In this document: piece after piece, positions 25,136-33,546 of the stretch
Position numbering within the stretch: the first letter of the stretch is position 1
Layout of the letters: each line of letters opens with the position of its first letter
DNA from: Deltaproteobacteria bacterium
Lineage (GTDB): Bacteria; Myxococcota_A; Polyangia; Polyangiales; Polyangiaceae
Length of the DNA stretch: 64,000 bases
NCBI GenBank assembly: GCA_016218915.1
Contig: JACRCQ010000073.1
Span: forward strand, 62,001 to 126,000
Direction: 5' to 3'
Notes under the pieces: model-generated
What the model was told of the DNA's origin: nothing
Databases searched by the model: none
Seen by the model: only the letters and a program-made list of their open reading frames with translations
Program-made: the position numbers and the translations under genes

Positions 25136-25471
25136 ATGAACGAACGGGCCATCGGACCCGAGCCATGTCGCGAGGACCTTCGCGGCAATTGGGAAGTCCC
25201 CGGCGCTCTCGTCATCATGCTCGTCGTGCTGACCATCCTGGATCTCGGCTGGATCCGCCAGCCCGTGCTGCTTCTTTCCCTCGCTCCGCTGGTCTACATG
25301 ATTCTCTTGGGCGTGCGCTCCTGCACCTGGGCGACCGCGGTCGCCTGGACCACGGGATTCGCCGTGCTCGGCGCTGCGACCTGGAATTGGACCTATGCGG
25401 CGCTCGCCTGGCCGGCCCCTGTCTTCGCCATCCTGCACGCAGTGCATCGGCTCGTCAGGAAGGCGCCATGA
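25136..25471 (+). CDS. Small membrane protein of unknown function
   Basis: A 111-residue protein with three predicted membrane helices (ALVIMLVVLTILDLGW, PVLLLSLAPLVYMILLG, WATAVAWTTGFAVLGAA) and a short cytosolic start. AGGAGG at 25124-25129, 6 nt before ATG 25136, fixes the start; the longer frame from 25100 has no ribosome site. The stop overlaps the next ATG (ATGA), so it is translationally coupled to the following membrane protein gene. No family recognised. Confidence 0.8.
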   Translation: MNERAIGPEPCREDLRGNWEVPGALVIMLVVLTILDLGWIRQPVLLLSLAPLVYMILLGVRSCTWATAVAWTTGFAVLGAATWNWTYAALAWPAPVFAILHAVHRLVRKAP

Positions 25472-26226
25472 GAAGCGAGATCGCGTTCTTCCAGCTCAGC
25501 GCCGCTGCAGCCCTGGTACTGCTTTTCCGTCATGCGTGGCGAACGTTCGGACGACGCGACGCGATCCTGCTCTTCGGATTCCTGCTGCTGATGGGGACCG
25601 TACGCGAGCTCGACGTCGTTGCGATCTCGCAGATGACGGACAAGCCGCATCCGTTCTCTCCGGACGCGGCCATGGCGAAGCTGGGACCGGTCAGCATGGG
25701 CGTGGTCGGCGGCTGGGTGTTCTGCGCCTATACGTCGTTCTTCCTCGCGCGGCTGATCCAGCGGCGCTCACTGCGGGGAACGAACGTGTTCATGACGCTG
25801 GCGCTGTCGGCGCTCATCACGATGGGAATCTCCTACGCGGTGGAAGTCACCGGCATGCGGCTTCACCTGTGGGACTGGGAGCAGCATGCCAGCTATGTCG
25901 GGTGGCTTCCCTTCGGATGGACCTTCAATGCCTTCGATGGTTGGGCAGCGACCTCGTTCAACATCATGCTGCTGTGGTGCACGCTGCGCTACAAGCTGTT
26001 CTCCCCTGTGCGATGGCTCTCGGCGCTCGTGGGAACCAGCTTGTTCGTCCTGTTCGCCGGCGCTGACTTCGTCCAGAAGGGCTGGTCCGGCACTGCGCCG
26101 CACATGTTCCTGTCGATCCCGTACCTGCTCGGCGCCATCGCGCTCGGCTACCGCGCCCCTGCGTGGATGCTCGGCAGCAGCTCGAACCACCTGGGCTTCG
26201 AGCAAACGCGAGCTCGAAGCTGTTGA
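25468..26226 (+). CDS. Polytopic membrane protein, possibly carotenoid-biosynthesis-protein-like
   Basis: A 252-residue protein with about seven membrane helices. The segment ITMGISYAVEVTGMRLHLWDW carries a Glu in a helix followed by aromatic residues, which recalls the DUF422-type membrane proteins linked to carotenoid hydration; the resemblance is weak and I do not assign that function. Conserved-looking Trp/Phe loops follow (YVGWLPFGWTFNAFDGW). The ATG overlaps the TGA of the 111-residue membrane protein, so they form a two-gene unit; the SUMF1-like gene 59 nt downstream has its own strong ribosome site. Confidence 0.75.
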   Translation: MRSEIAFFQLSAAAALVLLFRHAWRTFGRRDAILLFGFLLLMGTVRELDVVAISQMTDKPHPFSPDAAMAKLGPVSMGVVGGWVFCAYTSFFLARLIQRRSLRGTNVFMTLALSALITMGISYAVEVTGMRLHLWDWEQHASYVGWLPFGWTFNAFDGWAATSFNIMLLWCTLRYKLFSPVRWLSALVGTSLFVLFAGADFVQKGWSGTAPHMFLSIPYLLGAIALGYRAPAWMLGSSSNHLGFEQTRARSC

Positions 26227-26285
26227 CGCGGACCAGCCGCGGCATCACGAGACCCGAACGCGTGACGGTGCGCGAGGAGGACGCA

Positions 26286-27554
26286 ATGCAGCTCGATCGA
26301 CTTGATCTCGTCGTGGTCTCCGGTGCAAGGATGCCTGCCCTGCGCGGAGCACGCATCGCCTTGCTCCTCCTCGCTTCCATGGGCTCCGCTGCTTGCTGCA
26401 AGGACAAGCTCAATCTCGCGGCCGATGCATCCCCTTCGTCGCCGACCACAGCTTCGTCCGCCGCTGCTGCCGCAGATCTGCCCGTGGTCCGAATCCCTGC
26501 AGGGCAGCTGATCGCGGGCTCTCCCTGCCAGTCCATCCCGCGTATCACCACCGAGGAGCTCGAAGGCACGGGCCTGCAGATGGGCGCGTTCGACATCGAT
26601 GCGTACCCGTTTCCGAACGACCCTGCGCAGCCGCCCATGGTCAACGTCTCCCGCGACGAAGCCGTCGCACTCTGCTCTGCGCGCGGTCGACGCCTGTGCA
26701 CGGAGCTCGAATGGGAGCGTGCGTGCAAGGGCCCGTCGAACACGATGTACGAGTACGGCAAGACCTACAGCCCCAGCTTCTGCGCCGGGCCCGGCAACGT
26801 GCTGCGCGCTGCGGGCACCTATGACAAGTGCCAGAGTGCGTTCGGGGTCAAAGCCATGCACGGGGTGGTATGGGAATGGACGGCAAGCGATTGGGGGCGG
26901 GGTACGACGGGCGGACTGGTCACGGTTCGTGGGGGCTACGGCCCGCATCGGGATCTCCAGACGCGGTGCGCGAACGGTCAGAGCAGGGCACCTACGGAGA
27001 AGACAGTGGACATCGGATTCCGATGCTGCGGCGGCACGCCGAATACGGCGTCGGTGCAGCTCGTCCCACGGCTGCTGCCCGTCATCGTTCCGGAGGGCAC
27101 CGTGGATCCAGGGCTCGCCTCCAAGCTCATGCAGGCCCTACCGCAGAACATGCGTGACGTTGCGGGGCACACGGTGTCCTTCGACAAGGTCTGGCGTTGG
27201 CATCCGCGCGGCAATGAAGAGCTGGTGGTGGGACGATGGGCGGGTCAGAAAGCGGGATCGCAGCCGTTCTACGTTCCGGTGGTGTTCCACTTGTGCGGCG
27301 GGACGACCACGATGCTGGCGCGGGCGCGAGGACCGGTGGAGCGAATGGAAGACCCGGGTGGAGGAGCGACCGCAGAAGAGATAGCGATTGCGGTGCAGAC
27401 GGCGACGGACAAGGGCGACGTGCGATTCACCTACCATTACGGGGCGGTAAACATGACGCAGCCGGCGTGGATTAAGTCTGCGACGACCCTTGAGCCGGAT
27501 GCAGGGGCACCGCTCTCGACGCCCCCCAGGCTCAAGCTTCCGATCAAGAAGTAG
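26286..27554 (+). CDS. SUMF1/formylglycine-generating-enzyme-like lipoprotein
   Basis: A 422-residue exported protein. AGGAGG (26275-26280) before ATG 26286 sets the start. A signal ending near MGSAACC is followed by an Ala/Ser linker. The SUMF1-like (C-type-lectin-fold) domain covers about 70-250: VVRIPAGQLIAGS, NVSRDEAVALCSARGRRLCTELEWERACKG, MHGVVWEWTASDW, VRGGYGP and DIGFRCC. True sulfatase-activating enzymes need a paired active-site Cys in a CxxxC-like strand that I cannot place here, so most such surface copies are non-catalytic binding domains. The C-terminal 160 residues are a separate domain of unknown type. A second SUMF1-like lipoprotein is at 54522-55709. Confidence 0.85.
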   Translation: MQLDRLDLVVVSGARMPALRGARIALLLLASMGSAACCKDKLNLAADASPSSPTTASSAAAAADLPVVRIPAGQLIAGSPCQSIPRITTEELEGTGLQMGAFDIDAYPFPNDPAQPPMVNVSRDEAVALCSARGRRLCTELEWERACKGPSNTMYEYGKTYSPSFCAGPGNVLRAAGTYDKCQSAFGVKAMHGVVWEWTASDWGRGTTGGLVTVRGGYGPHRDLQTRCANGQSRAPTEKTVDIGFRCCGGTPNTASVQLVPRLLPVIVPEGTVDPGLASKLMQALPQNMRDVAGHTVSFDKVWRWHPRGNEELVVGRWAGQKAGSQPFYVPVVFHLCGGTTTMLARARGPVERMEDPGGGATAEEIAIAVQTATDKGDVRFTYHYGAVNMTQPAWIKSATTLEPDAGAPLSTPPRLKLPIKK

Positions 27555-27583
27555 GAGCTGGCCGCACACGGTCCCCGAATTCC

Positions 27584-27613
27584 TTGCGCAGCGTGGGTTT
27601 CGGTAGGTACACT
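27584..27613 (+). promoter_or_regulatory. Probable promoter of the Ser/Thr kinase gene
   Basis: TTGCGC (27584-27589), an 18-nt spacer and TACACT (27608-27613), ending 9 nt before ATG 27623. No ribosome-binding site lies between, so a near-leaderless mRNA is expected. Confidence 0.45.
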
Positions 27614-27622
27614 TACGACGGC

Positions 27623-29011
27623 ATGGCATCCCACGTCGTATCCGAAGGCCAGATTCTCGCCGGGAAGTACCGCGTCGAGAAGGTCATCGGCGAGGGAGGC
27701 ATGGGCGTGGTTGTTGCAGCACGTCACCTGCAGCTCGACGAGTTCGTAGCCATCAAGTTCCTGCTGCCGGAAGTGGCCCAGAACCCGGAAGCGGTCGAGC
27801 GGTTTGCCCGCGAAGCGCGCGCTTCGATCAAGATCAAGAGCGAGCATGTGGTGCGGGTGATGGACGTCGGGACCATGGAAGGTGGGATCCCGTACATGGT
27901 CATGGAGTACCTGCAGGGCGGAGACCTCTCCGCGTTGCTTCAGGTGCGCAAGGGGCCCCTGGGGATTCACGAGGCCATCGAGTACCTGCTGCAGGGGTGC
28001 GAAGCGCTTGCAGACGCGCACGTGCTCGGGATCGTCCACCGCGACCTGAAGCCGGCCAACTTGTTTCTCTCGCAGCGCAGCGATGGGACGCCTTGCATCA
28101 AGGTGCTCGACTTTGGCATCTCGAAGGTCACCGGCACCAGCTCCTCGGGCATGCAGATGACCAAGACCTCGGCAGTCATGGGGTCGCCGCTCTACATGTC
28201 CCCGGAGCAGATGGTGTCGTCGCGCGATGTCGACGTCCGCTCGGACATCTGGGCCCTGGGCGCGATTCTCTACGAGACGCTGACCGGCGTGCCGCCGTTC
28301 ACGGGCGACACGCTTCCGCAGGTGTGCGCGCTCATCCTGCAGAACGATCCGGTGCCGCTGAGAATGCACCGCCCTGACATCCCCGAAGGGCTCGATCGCA
28401 TCGTGCTCCGGTGCCTCCAGAAGAAGCGCGAAGCACGCTTCCAGAATGTCGCGGAGCTGGCGGTCGCCTTGTTGGAGTACGGTCCGAAGCAGGCGCGCTC
28501 CTCGGTCGAGCGCATCACGCGGGTTCTCACGGCATCCGGACTGTCCAACAGCGCATTGGCGCTGCCTCCTTCCAGCACGGCTCCGCCCGTGGCAGGTGGG
28601 CAGACCGCAGGGGCCTGGACCCAGACCGCCTCTGGCAAACGATCCTCGAACAAATCGCTCATCGTCGCGGCCATCGTTGCCGTGCTCCTGGTGGGCGCCG
28701 GCGCGTCGATCCTCGCCGTTCGAGCCCTTCGATCCGGCCCGGATTCGTCGGCCACTGTCTTGAGCGGCGTGAGCAGCTCCGTTGCGCCGGTGCCGAGTGC
28801 GGAGTCGAGCGTGCCCGCGACGAGCACGGCGACTGCAAGCGCGCCGGTCGCCTCCCAGGTGCCCATCGCCGCGTCAGGGACTGCGAGCACCCCGGTCGCA
28901 CCGCCCTCCAAGACTTCGACCGCCAAGGTGCCTCCGACCACGGGCACCGCCACCAGCAAGAAGTCCGGCACGCCCGGCAAAGGGCTCGATCTCTTCAACG
29001 ACAACAAGTGA
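27623..29011 (+). CDS. Transmembrane Ser/Thr protein kinase (PknB type)
   Basis: A 462-residue eukaryote-like kinase. Residues 15-285 are the catalytic domain: glycine loop GEGGMG (23-28), Lys45 in VAIK, HRDLKPAN with Asp141, DFG at 163-165, and the activation segment ending GSPLYMSPEQ. A Ser/Ala/Pro linker leads to one membrane helix (about 345-366), then a short low-complexity Ser/Thr/Pro-rich outside tail of about 95 residues with no sensor domain. It phosphorylates Ser/Thr on cytoplasmic partners and its tail may sense the envelope. ATG 27623 is preferred to the in-frame TTG 27584, which is part of the promoter. The TPR protein gene follows 28 nt later; such kinase-TPR pairs are typical of myxobacteria. 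Confidence 0.92.
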   Translation: MASHVVSEGQILAGKYRVEKVIGEGGMGVVVAARHLQLDEFVAIKFLLPEVAQNPEAVERFAREARASIKIKSEHVVRVMDVGTMEGGIPYMVMEYLQGGDLSALLQVRKGPLGIHEAIEYLLQGCEALADAHVLGIVHRDLKPANLFLSQRSDGTPCIKVLDFGISKVTGTSSSGMQMTKTSAVMGSPLYMSPEQMVSSRDVDVRSDIWALGAILYETLTGVPPFTGDTLPQVCALILQNDPVPLRMHRPDIPEGLDRIVLRCLQKKREARFQNVAELAVALLEYGPKQARSSVERITRVLTASGLSNSALALPPSSTAPPVAGGQTAGAWTQTASGKRSSNKSLIVAAIVAVLLVGAGASILAVRALRSGPDSSATVLSGVSSSVAPVPSAESSVPATSTATASAPVASQVPIAASGTASTPVAPPSKTSTAKVPPTTGTATSKKSGTPGKGLDLFNDNK

Positions 29012-29039
29012 CGTGAGGAGCCGAGGAGGGAAGACGTAG

Positions 29040-30137
29040 ATGAAAAGTGCATTCCGGCGCGCGACCGGAGTTGCGGCGCTGATTGCGTTGCTGTCAGCCA
29101 GCGTGTCCGTCCTCGCTGACGCGCCCGCTGACCGGGCCGCTGCTCGGGCTCTCTTTGACCAGGCTCGCAAGCTCGTCACCGAGAAGAAGTACTCGGAAGC
29201 CTGCCCCAAGTTCGAGGAGAGCCAGCGGCTCGATCCAGGGATCGGCACGCAGTTCAACCTCGCGGACTGCTACGAGCAGGTCGGTCGAACTGCCACGGCG
29301 TGGTCGATGTTCCTCGACGTCGCCAGCCAGGCCAAGCTGGCCGGGCAGAAGGACCGAGAGAAGATGGCGCGCGAGCGGGCCAATGCCCTCGAATCCAAGC
29401 TTTCGAAGCTGAGCGTGCAGGTCTCGGGCGAGACGAGCGGCATGGAGGTCAAGCGTGACGGCAGCGTGATCGGCAAGGTGCTTTGGGGCACGCCGGTTCC
29501 TGTGGATCCGGGCGTGCACACGATCGAAGCGATTGCCCCTGGCAAGAAGAAGTGGGCCACCACCGTGCAGGTCGCGCCAGGTGCGGGCGAAACCAAGGTA
29601 ACCGTTCCGGCGCTCGAAGCTGAAGGCTCAGCGCCTCCCCCTGTTGCCTCCGTGCCTGCGCCAGCTGCGTCTTCTGCGCCGGCCGTTGTTCCACCTCCAC
29701 CGCCTCCGACGGCGACCAGCAAGCCGACGGCCACGGCTCCGCCTCCACCGCCACCTCCGCCTGCGGCCACTTCAGAGGGCAAGCCGGGGTCTACCCAGCG
29801 CACGGTGGGTCTGGTGGTGGGTGGCGTGGGGCTGGTGGGCCTGGGCGTGGCGGGCATCTTCACCTTGGGCGCCAAGGGCAAGCTCAACGACGCAAAGGAG
29901 TTCTGCTCGACCAACACCGAGTGCTTTGATCAGCGAGGTGTGGACCTTCGCAAGGACGCAGTGAACCAGGCGAACTTCGCCACGCTCATCGGCGGTGTCG
30001 GCGCTCTTGCTCTTGTCGGCGGCGCAGTGCTGTACCTGACCGCTCCGTCCGGTACGCCGGCGCAGACGACCGCGCGTAGCAGCGCCCCGACCCTGGCTGT
30101 CGGTCCCACGGGATTCGTTCTCAAGGGGGTGTGGTGA
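29040..30137 (+). CDS. TPR and PEGA-like protein with two membrane helices
   Basis: A 365-residue protein with an N-terminal signal peptide (AALIALLSASVSVLADA). Residues 30-125 hold TPR-like helices (AARALFDQARKLVTEKKYSEACPKFEES and the next unit, QFNLADCYEQVG); about 130-195 is a PEGA-like beta domain (GMEVKRDGSVIG, VDPGVHTIEAIAPGKKKW). A long Pro/Ala linker is followed by two hydrophobic helices near 265-282 and 315-335 around a Cys-containing loop. GGAGGG (29024-29029) precedes the ATG. This layout is very common beside myxobacterial Ser/Thr kinases and is thought to link the kinase to the envelope; that is family knowledge, not shown here. It overlaps the region where the next gene starts. 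Confidence 0.82.
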   Translation: MKSAFRRATGVAALIALLSASVSVLADAPADRAAARALFDQARKLVTEKKYSEACPKFEESQRLDPGIGTQFNLADCYEQVGRTATAWSMFLDVASQAKLAGQKDREKMARERANALESKLSKLSVQVSGETSGMEVKRDGSVIGKVLWGTPVPVDPGVHTIEAIAPGKKKWATTVQVAPGAGETKVTVPALEAEGSAPPPVASVPAPAASSAPAVVPPPPPPTATSKPTATAPPPPPPPPAATSEGKPGSTQRTVGLVVGGVGLVGLGVAGIFTLGAKGKLNDAKEFCSTNTECFDQRGVDLRKDAVNQANFATLIGGVGALALVGGAVLYLTAPSGTPAQTTARSSAPTLAVGPTGFVLKGVW

Positions 30138-30139
30138 TC

Positions 30140-31345
30140 ATGTCGCGTACAGCTCGATTGGCGCTCATCTCGATCAGCATCCTCGGACTGGGAGCGTGCC
30201 GCGCGATCATCGGCGCTGAAGAGAGCACGCTCGTGACCGATGGCGGCGCTGGCACATCCGCGGGTGGTAACGGCGGGACCGGCGGCGCCGGAGGGACCGG
30301 GGCTGTGGCAGGGCAGGGGGGCAGTGCAGGTGGTTCGGGCGACTGCACCGAGCCTCTAACCAAGTGTGGAGACGCCTGCATCAACGTGTGGGGTGCGGAT
30401 GCGGACAACTGTGGCTGGTGCCATCACAAGTGCCTCGGGCAGCCCTGCACGGACGGATTCTGCAAGGCGGTCCAGCACGCCAAGGTCATTGCAGGCCCGA
30501 TCAGGAACATGGTGTTGGTGCCTGGGCTGCAATCGCTCTTCTTCAGCACCAGCGTGGAGATCGACAACGCAAAGCTTGCCGGTGGGGGCCAAGCCTTCAA
30601 GCCCATCGTACTTGGTGGCACCGCCGTCGCATTGGCGGCCAGCGACAAGGATCTCTTCTGGATCTGGACGGATTCTGGCGGCCTGAACCCGGCCCTTCAC
30701 ATGGCTTCTCCTGGAACCCTTCCCGGCACTCCTCAACAGCTCGCTCCGATCAATCCATCCATCCTCCTGACCGTCGGCCAGGGCATATGTGCGCCCTACG
30801 TCTTCTGGGCGGAGGATGTTGGCGCCATCAATCGCATCAAGGGCACGGACAGCCCCGGGGCACCCGAGTCGATGCTCGCAGGCGCGGTCCCTGCCCGCGC
30901 AATCACCAACGGCAACGGACGATTGTACTTTTCGGCCGCCGGCAACGTCGACTCCGTCGATTGCACGATGCCGGGATCCCCGCCGGACCCTGCCTACAAG
31001 AGCTCTGGAGATCTGCGCGAGATGGCCTTCTCCAACGAGCAGAATCGGCTGTTGATGGCTGATTGGGCGCCGCCAGGCGCTGTCATCTCCGCGTCTGTCG
31101 ACGGCTCGCAGGAAGTAGACCTCTTGGCGACTGAAGTGGGACAACCGGTCAACCTCTTTCCCGCAGGCCCCACGGTCTTTTTCGCCAACAAGTTCTCGGG
31201 CGAAGTGTTCGGCGTCGACTTCCAGAGCTTCGATCTCCGTCACTACTACCCACCCGGCATCGGTCCAGTTCCCTCAGCCCTGGCTGCAGACGGCGAGTGG
31301 CTTTACATGGCTGTCGACAATCAGGTGCTTCGAGTGCCCAGGTAG
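30140..31345 (+). CDS. Lipoprotein with Cys motif and beta-propeller-like repeats
   Basis: A 401-residue exported protein with signal and lipobox ILGLGAC. A Gly/Ala linker is followed by a compact Cys motif (TKCGDACINVWGADADNCGWCHHKC) that precedes the main domain. The main part has six or seven repeating strands of the type LFFSTSVEID, LFWIWTDSG, YVFWAEDVGAI, LYFSAAGNVDSV, FFANKFSGEVFGVD and WLYMAVDNQVLRVPR, as in beta-propellers of the DUF5050 kind. ATG 30140 is chosen; GTG codons at 30131 and 30134 are alternatives that overlap the TPR gene. Probably in the kinase operon; surface location and ligand are unknown. Confidence 0.78.
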   Translation: MSRTARLALISISILGLGACRAIIGAEESTLVTDGGAGTSAGGNGGTGGAGGTGAVAGQGGSAGGSGDCTEPLTKCGDACINVWGADADNCGWCHHKCLGQPCTDGFCKAVQHAKVIAGPIRNMVLVPGLQSLFFSTSVEIDNAKLAGGGQAFKPIVLGGTAVALAASDKDLFWIWTDSGGLNPALHMASPGTLPGTPQQLAPINPSILLTVGQGICAPYVFWAEDVGAINRIKGTDSPGAPESMLAGAVPARAITNGNGRLYFSAAGNVDSVDCTMPGSPPDPAYKSSGDLREMAFSNEQNRLLMADWAPPGAVISASVDGSQEVDLLATEVGQPVNLFPAGPTVFFANKFSGEVFGVDFQSFDLRHYYPPGIGPVPSALAADGEWLYMAVDNQVLRVPR

Positions 31346-31389
31346 GCACCTCCCCGCAGCCTCTCCATGTGTTCTTCGCCCCGCAAGCC

Positions 31390-33399
31390 ATGAGCCCGCG
31401 ACTCCACGGTCCCGACTCCAGGATTCGCGGGGCCACAGGTGCACGGCTGCTGCGATTCTGTCTCGTCCTCGCCCTGCTCGCACTTCTGCCTTGCTCTGCA
31501 TGGGCCCAGGGGATGATCCCACCTGGACGCGAGTCGTTCGTGAGCGACATGCTCGGCAAGGGGCAGCCGCTCTGCCCTGCGTGCAAGTTCGCTGGCGCCC
31601 TCATCGAGCGCGATCGAATCAAGACGCGCTTCGACTGCGGCGCGTCGCCCGTCGTGGTCGAGCTGCGCCACCCCAGCGCCTCCCAGGGCGCTGCCTCCCG
31701 CACGGATCGCTTTGCGATTCATGTCGCGTCGGGCAACGCACCTGCCGGCTTGATCGATGCGCTTGCGGCTCGCATCCGGTCCAAAGAATCGGAATGGAGC
31801 TGGGGACCTGAGCCATCGGCTGCGCCCGAGCCCCGGCCGCAAGCATCCACAGCCTCGCCGCAACCCGCCCCGCCGACCCGCACTCCATGGCCCTGGATTC
31901 TGCCCATTGCAGCGATCTTCCTGGCTGCCGGATGCTGGAGACTTCCACGCCCCGCTCGACAAGATTGGCTGATCGCCGCTGCAGTCGGGGGCGCCGCGCT
32001 CATCGCGCGCGTCGCCTTTGGGCCATGGGGGCCCTTCCACGCCAATGGTCAGGGGCCCTTGTGGGTCATGGGAGCAGCGTGGGATCCTTCGCTCCTCTAC
32101 AACTACGGCCCGGGATACGCCGAGCTGTTCTCAGCGCTGACACGGCTCGCTCCGGCCCGTCCGGATGACGTCATCTTCGCCACCAACGGGCTCCTGTCCG
32201 CTTGCGTGTCGGCGATCGCCTACGCCATGGCGAGGCTCGCTGGTCTGGACCGCGTTCGCGCTTGTCTGGCGGCATCTCTGCTCGCAATCGATCCGATCGC
32301 CATTCGCATGGCGACCACGGAATCCTATCTCGTGCCCATCCTGCTGCTGACCGCAGCCGCCTCGCTGGCGCTGATGGGTGCGACTGCGCGACTGGCCGCG
32401 GGTGAGCGTGGTCCTGCGGCCTGCCTCGCGATCGCGGGCTCCCTGCTGTGCGCGCAGGCGATTCGCGTTCACCCCTATGGCTGGACACCTGCTGCGGCCT
32501 GCGTGCTCGCGGGTTTCGCGGTGGACCACGGCAAGGGGCTTCGAGGGCGATTGCTGTGGACTGCCGCCTGCTGCGGCGTGGCCGGCGTGGTCGTGCTCGC
32601 TGTGGACGGCTCCGTGTTGCGTCTCGTGGCGGCGCATGCGCTGCAGGAAGGGGGGCGCATCGGGCTGGTGCATCTGCGCCCCCATTCCATCCTCGAGCCC
32701 CCGACGATCGCGCTTGCCTTTGGGCTGGCGGTTGCGGCGTTTGCGGCACGACCGCGCTGGGTCGTGGTTCCTGCTGCCTGCACGCTCGCAGCGATGGCGC
32801 TGACCCACCACTTCCATTCCCAGTCGTGGTTCCAGCACGCGGCACTGCAGCGAGTCTTCTCGCCGATTCTCGTGATCGGGGTGATGAGCGCACTGCCCGG
32901 CAGGTGGTTCGAGAGACGTTCGGCGAGGGTGGTCGCGCTCGCCTCGGTCGTTGCACTGCTCGTGGTCTTCTTGCCCGCTGCAAAGGAGCGAACCACGGAG
33001 CACCTGGAATACCGTTGGCTTCGCGACAGGTTCGCGTCCCTTCCGCCCGATTGCGTGGTCGCCTACATCGCTCGGGCAGACCGACGCGTTCTGTACCTAC
33101 CCGAGTACCGGGCCGCTGGGCGCTCACGAAGCCGCCCGCTGACCATCGAGATCGCGAAAGGCGAGCAGCTGCGCAACACGTTCCTCGCAGGCCAGTGTGC
33201 CTTCGTGCTTCGCGCGTCGATCTGCACCAGCTCCAGCGGACGCCCTCCGTGCGACGAATTGGAGCGGGGGGTGAACCTTAGCCCGGTGGAGCGCGCGACC
33301 TTCCCTGCGCTCGCCACGCACATCGACGATCCCTACGACCGGCCGAGCGTCGAGGTGGTGCTCTCGCGCGCGGTCGACACTCCAGGGCGATCGCAGTAG
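31390..33399 (+). CDS. GT-C-like polytopic membrane protein
   Basis: A 669-residue protein. After a short start there is a hydrophobic segment (LLRFCLVLALLALLPCSAWA), then about 110 residues of soluble sequence with two Cys pairs, a Pro/Ala linker, and from about 185 about ten membrane helices. The first outside loop (FGPWGPFHANGQGPLW, then YNYGPGYAELFSALTRL) and the soluble C-terminal domain (about 550-669) follow the layout of GT-C glycosyltransferases of the dolichol-phosphate-mannosyl type (family 39-like). I cannot point to a certain catalytic Asp, so function is unproven. ATG 31390 is preferred because the in-frame start at 31297 would overlap the preceding gene. Confidence 0.72.
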   Translation: MSPRLHGPDSRIRGATGARLLRFCLVLALLALLPCSAWAQGMIPPGRESFVSDMLGKGQPLCPACKFAGALIERDRIKTRFDCGASPVVVELRHPSASQGAASRTDRFAIHVASGNAPAGLIDALAARIRSKESEWSWGPEPSAAPEPRPQASTASPQPAPPTRTPWPWILPIAAIFLAAGCWRLPRPARQDWLIAAAVGGAALIARVAFGPWGPFHANGQGPLWVMGAAWDPSLLYNYGPGYAELFSALTRLAPARPDDVIFATNGLLSACVSAIAYAMARLAGLDRVRACLAASLLAIDPIAIRMATTESYLVPILLLTAAASLALMGATARLAAGERGPAACLAIAGSLLCAQAIRVHPYGWTPAAACVLAGFAVDHGKGLRGRLLWTAACCGVAGVVVLAVDGSVLRLVAAHALQEGGRIGLVHLRPHSILEPPTIALAFGLAVAAFAARPRWVVVPAACTLAAMALTHHFHSQSWFQHAALQRVFSPILVIGVMSALPGRWFERRSARVVALASVVALLVVFLPAAKERTTEHLEYRWLRDRFASLPPDCVVAYIARADRRVLYLPEYRAAGRSRSRPLTIEIAKGEQLRNTFLAGQCAFVLRASICTSSSGRPPCDELERGVNLSPVERATFPALATHIDDPYDRPSVEVVLSRAVDTPGRSQ

Positions 33400-33412
33400 G
33401 TTCCGTGCAACG

Positions 33413-33535
33413 ATGACCACGAGGCGAGCTGATGTCCAAGCCCCTGCGAGCGGTTGCCTGTTGTGCGGCAGCGCGATCGTGTACGGGGCGAGCGCGCTCC
33501 GTTGGCGTGCGCGACCGGCGCCGCAGGGCGCCTGA
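33413..33535 (+). other. Short ORF with a CxxCG motif (possible gene remnant)
   Basis: A 40-codon ORF that reads ADVQAPASGCLLCGSAIVYG, then loses its pattern (RWRARPAP) before the stop. The CxxCG-x-x-[IL]-V-Y start resembles the zinc-ribbon opening of some DUF5714-type proteins, which continue with a second CxxC. The second CxxC would need a frame change. There is no ribosome-binding site. It is more likely a remnant or chance than an active gene. Confidence 0.2.
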
Positions 33536-33546
33536 AGGAGTGCTCC

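Noticed and set aside
31297..31390. Earlier start for the GT-C-like membrane protein
   Set aside because: It would overlap the end of the preceding lipoprotein gene and adds residues before the hydrophobic segment that do not look like a signal.
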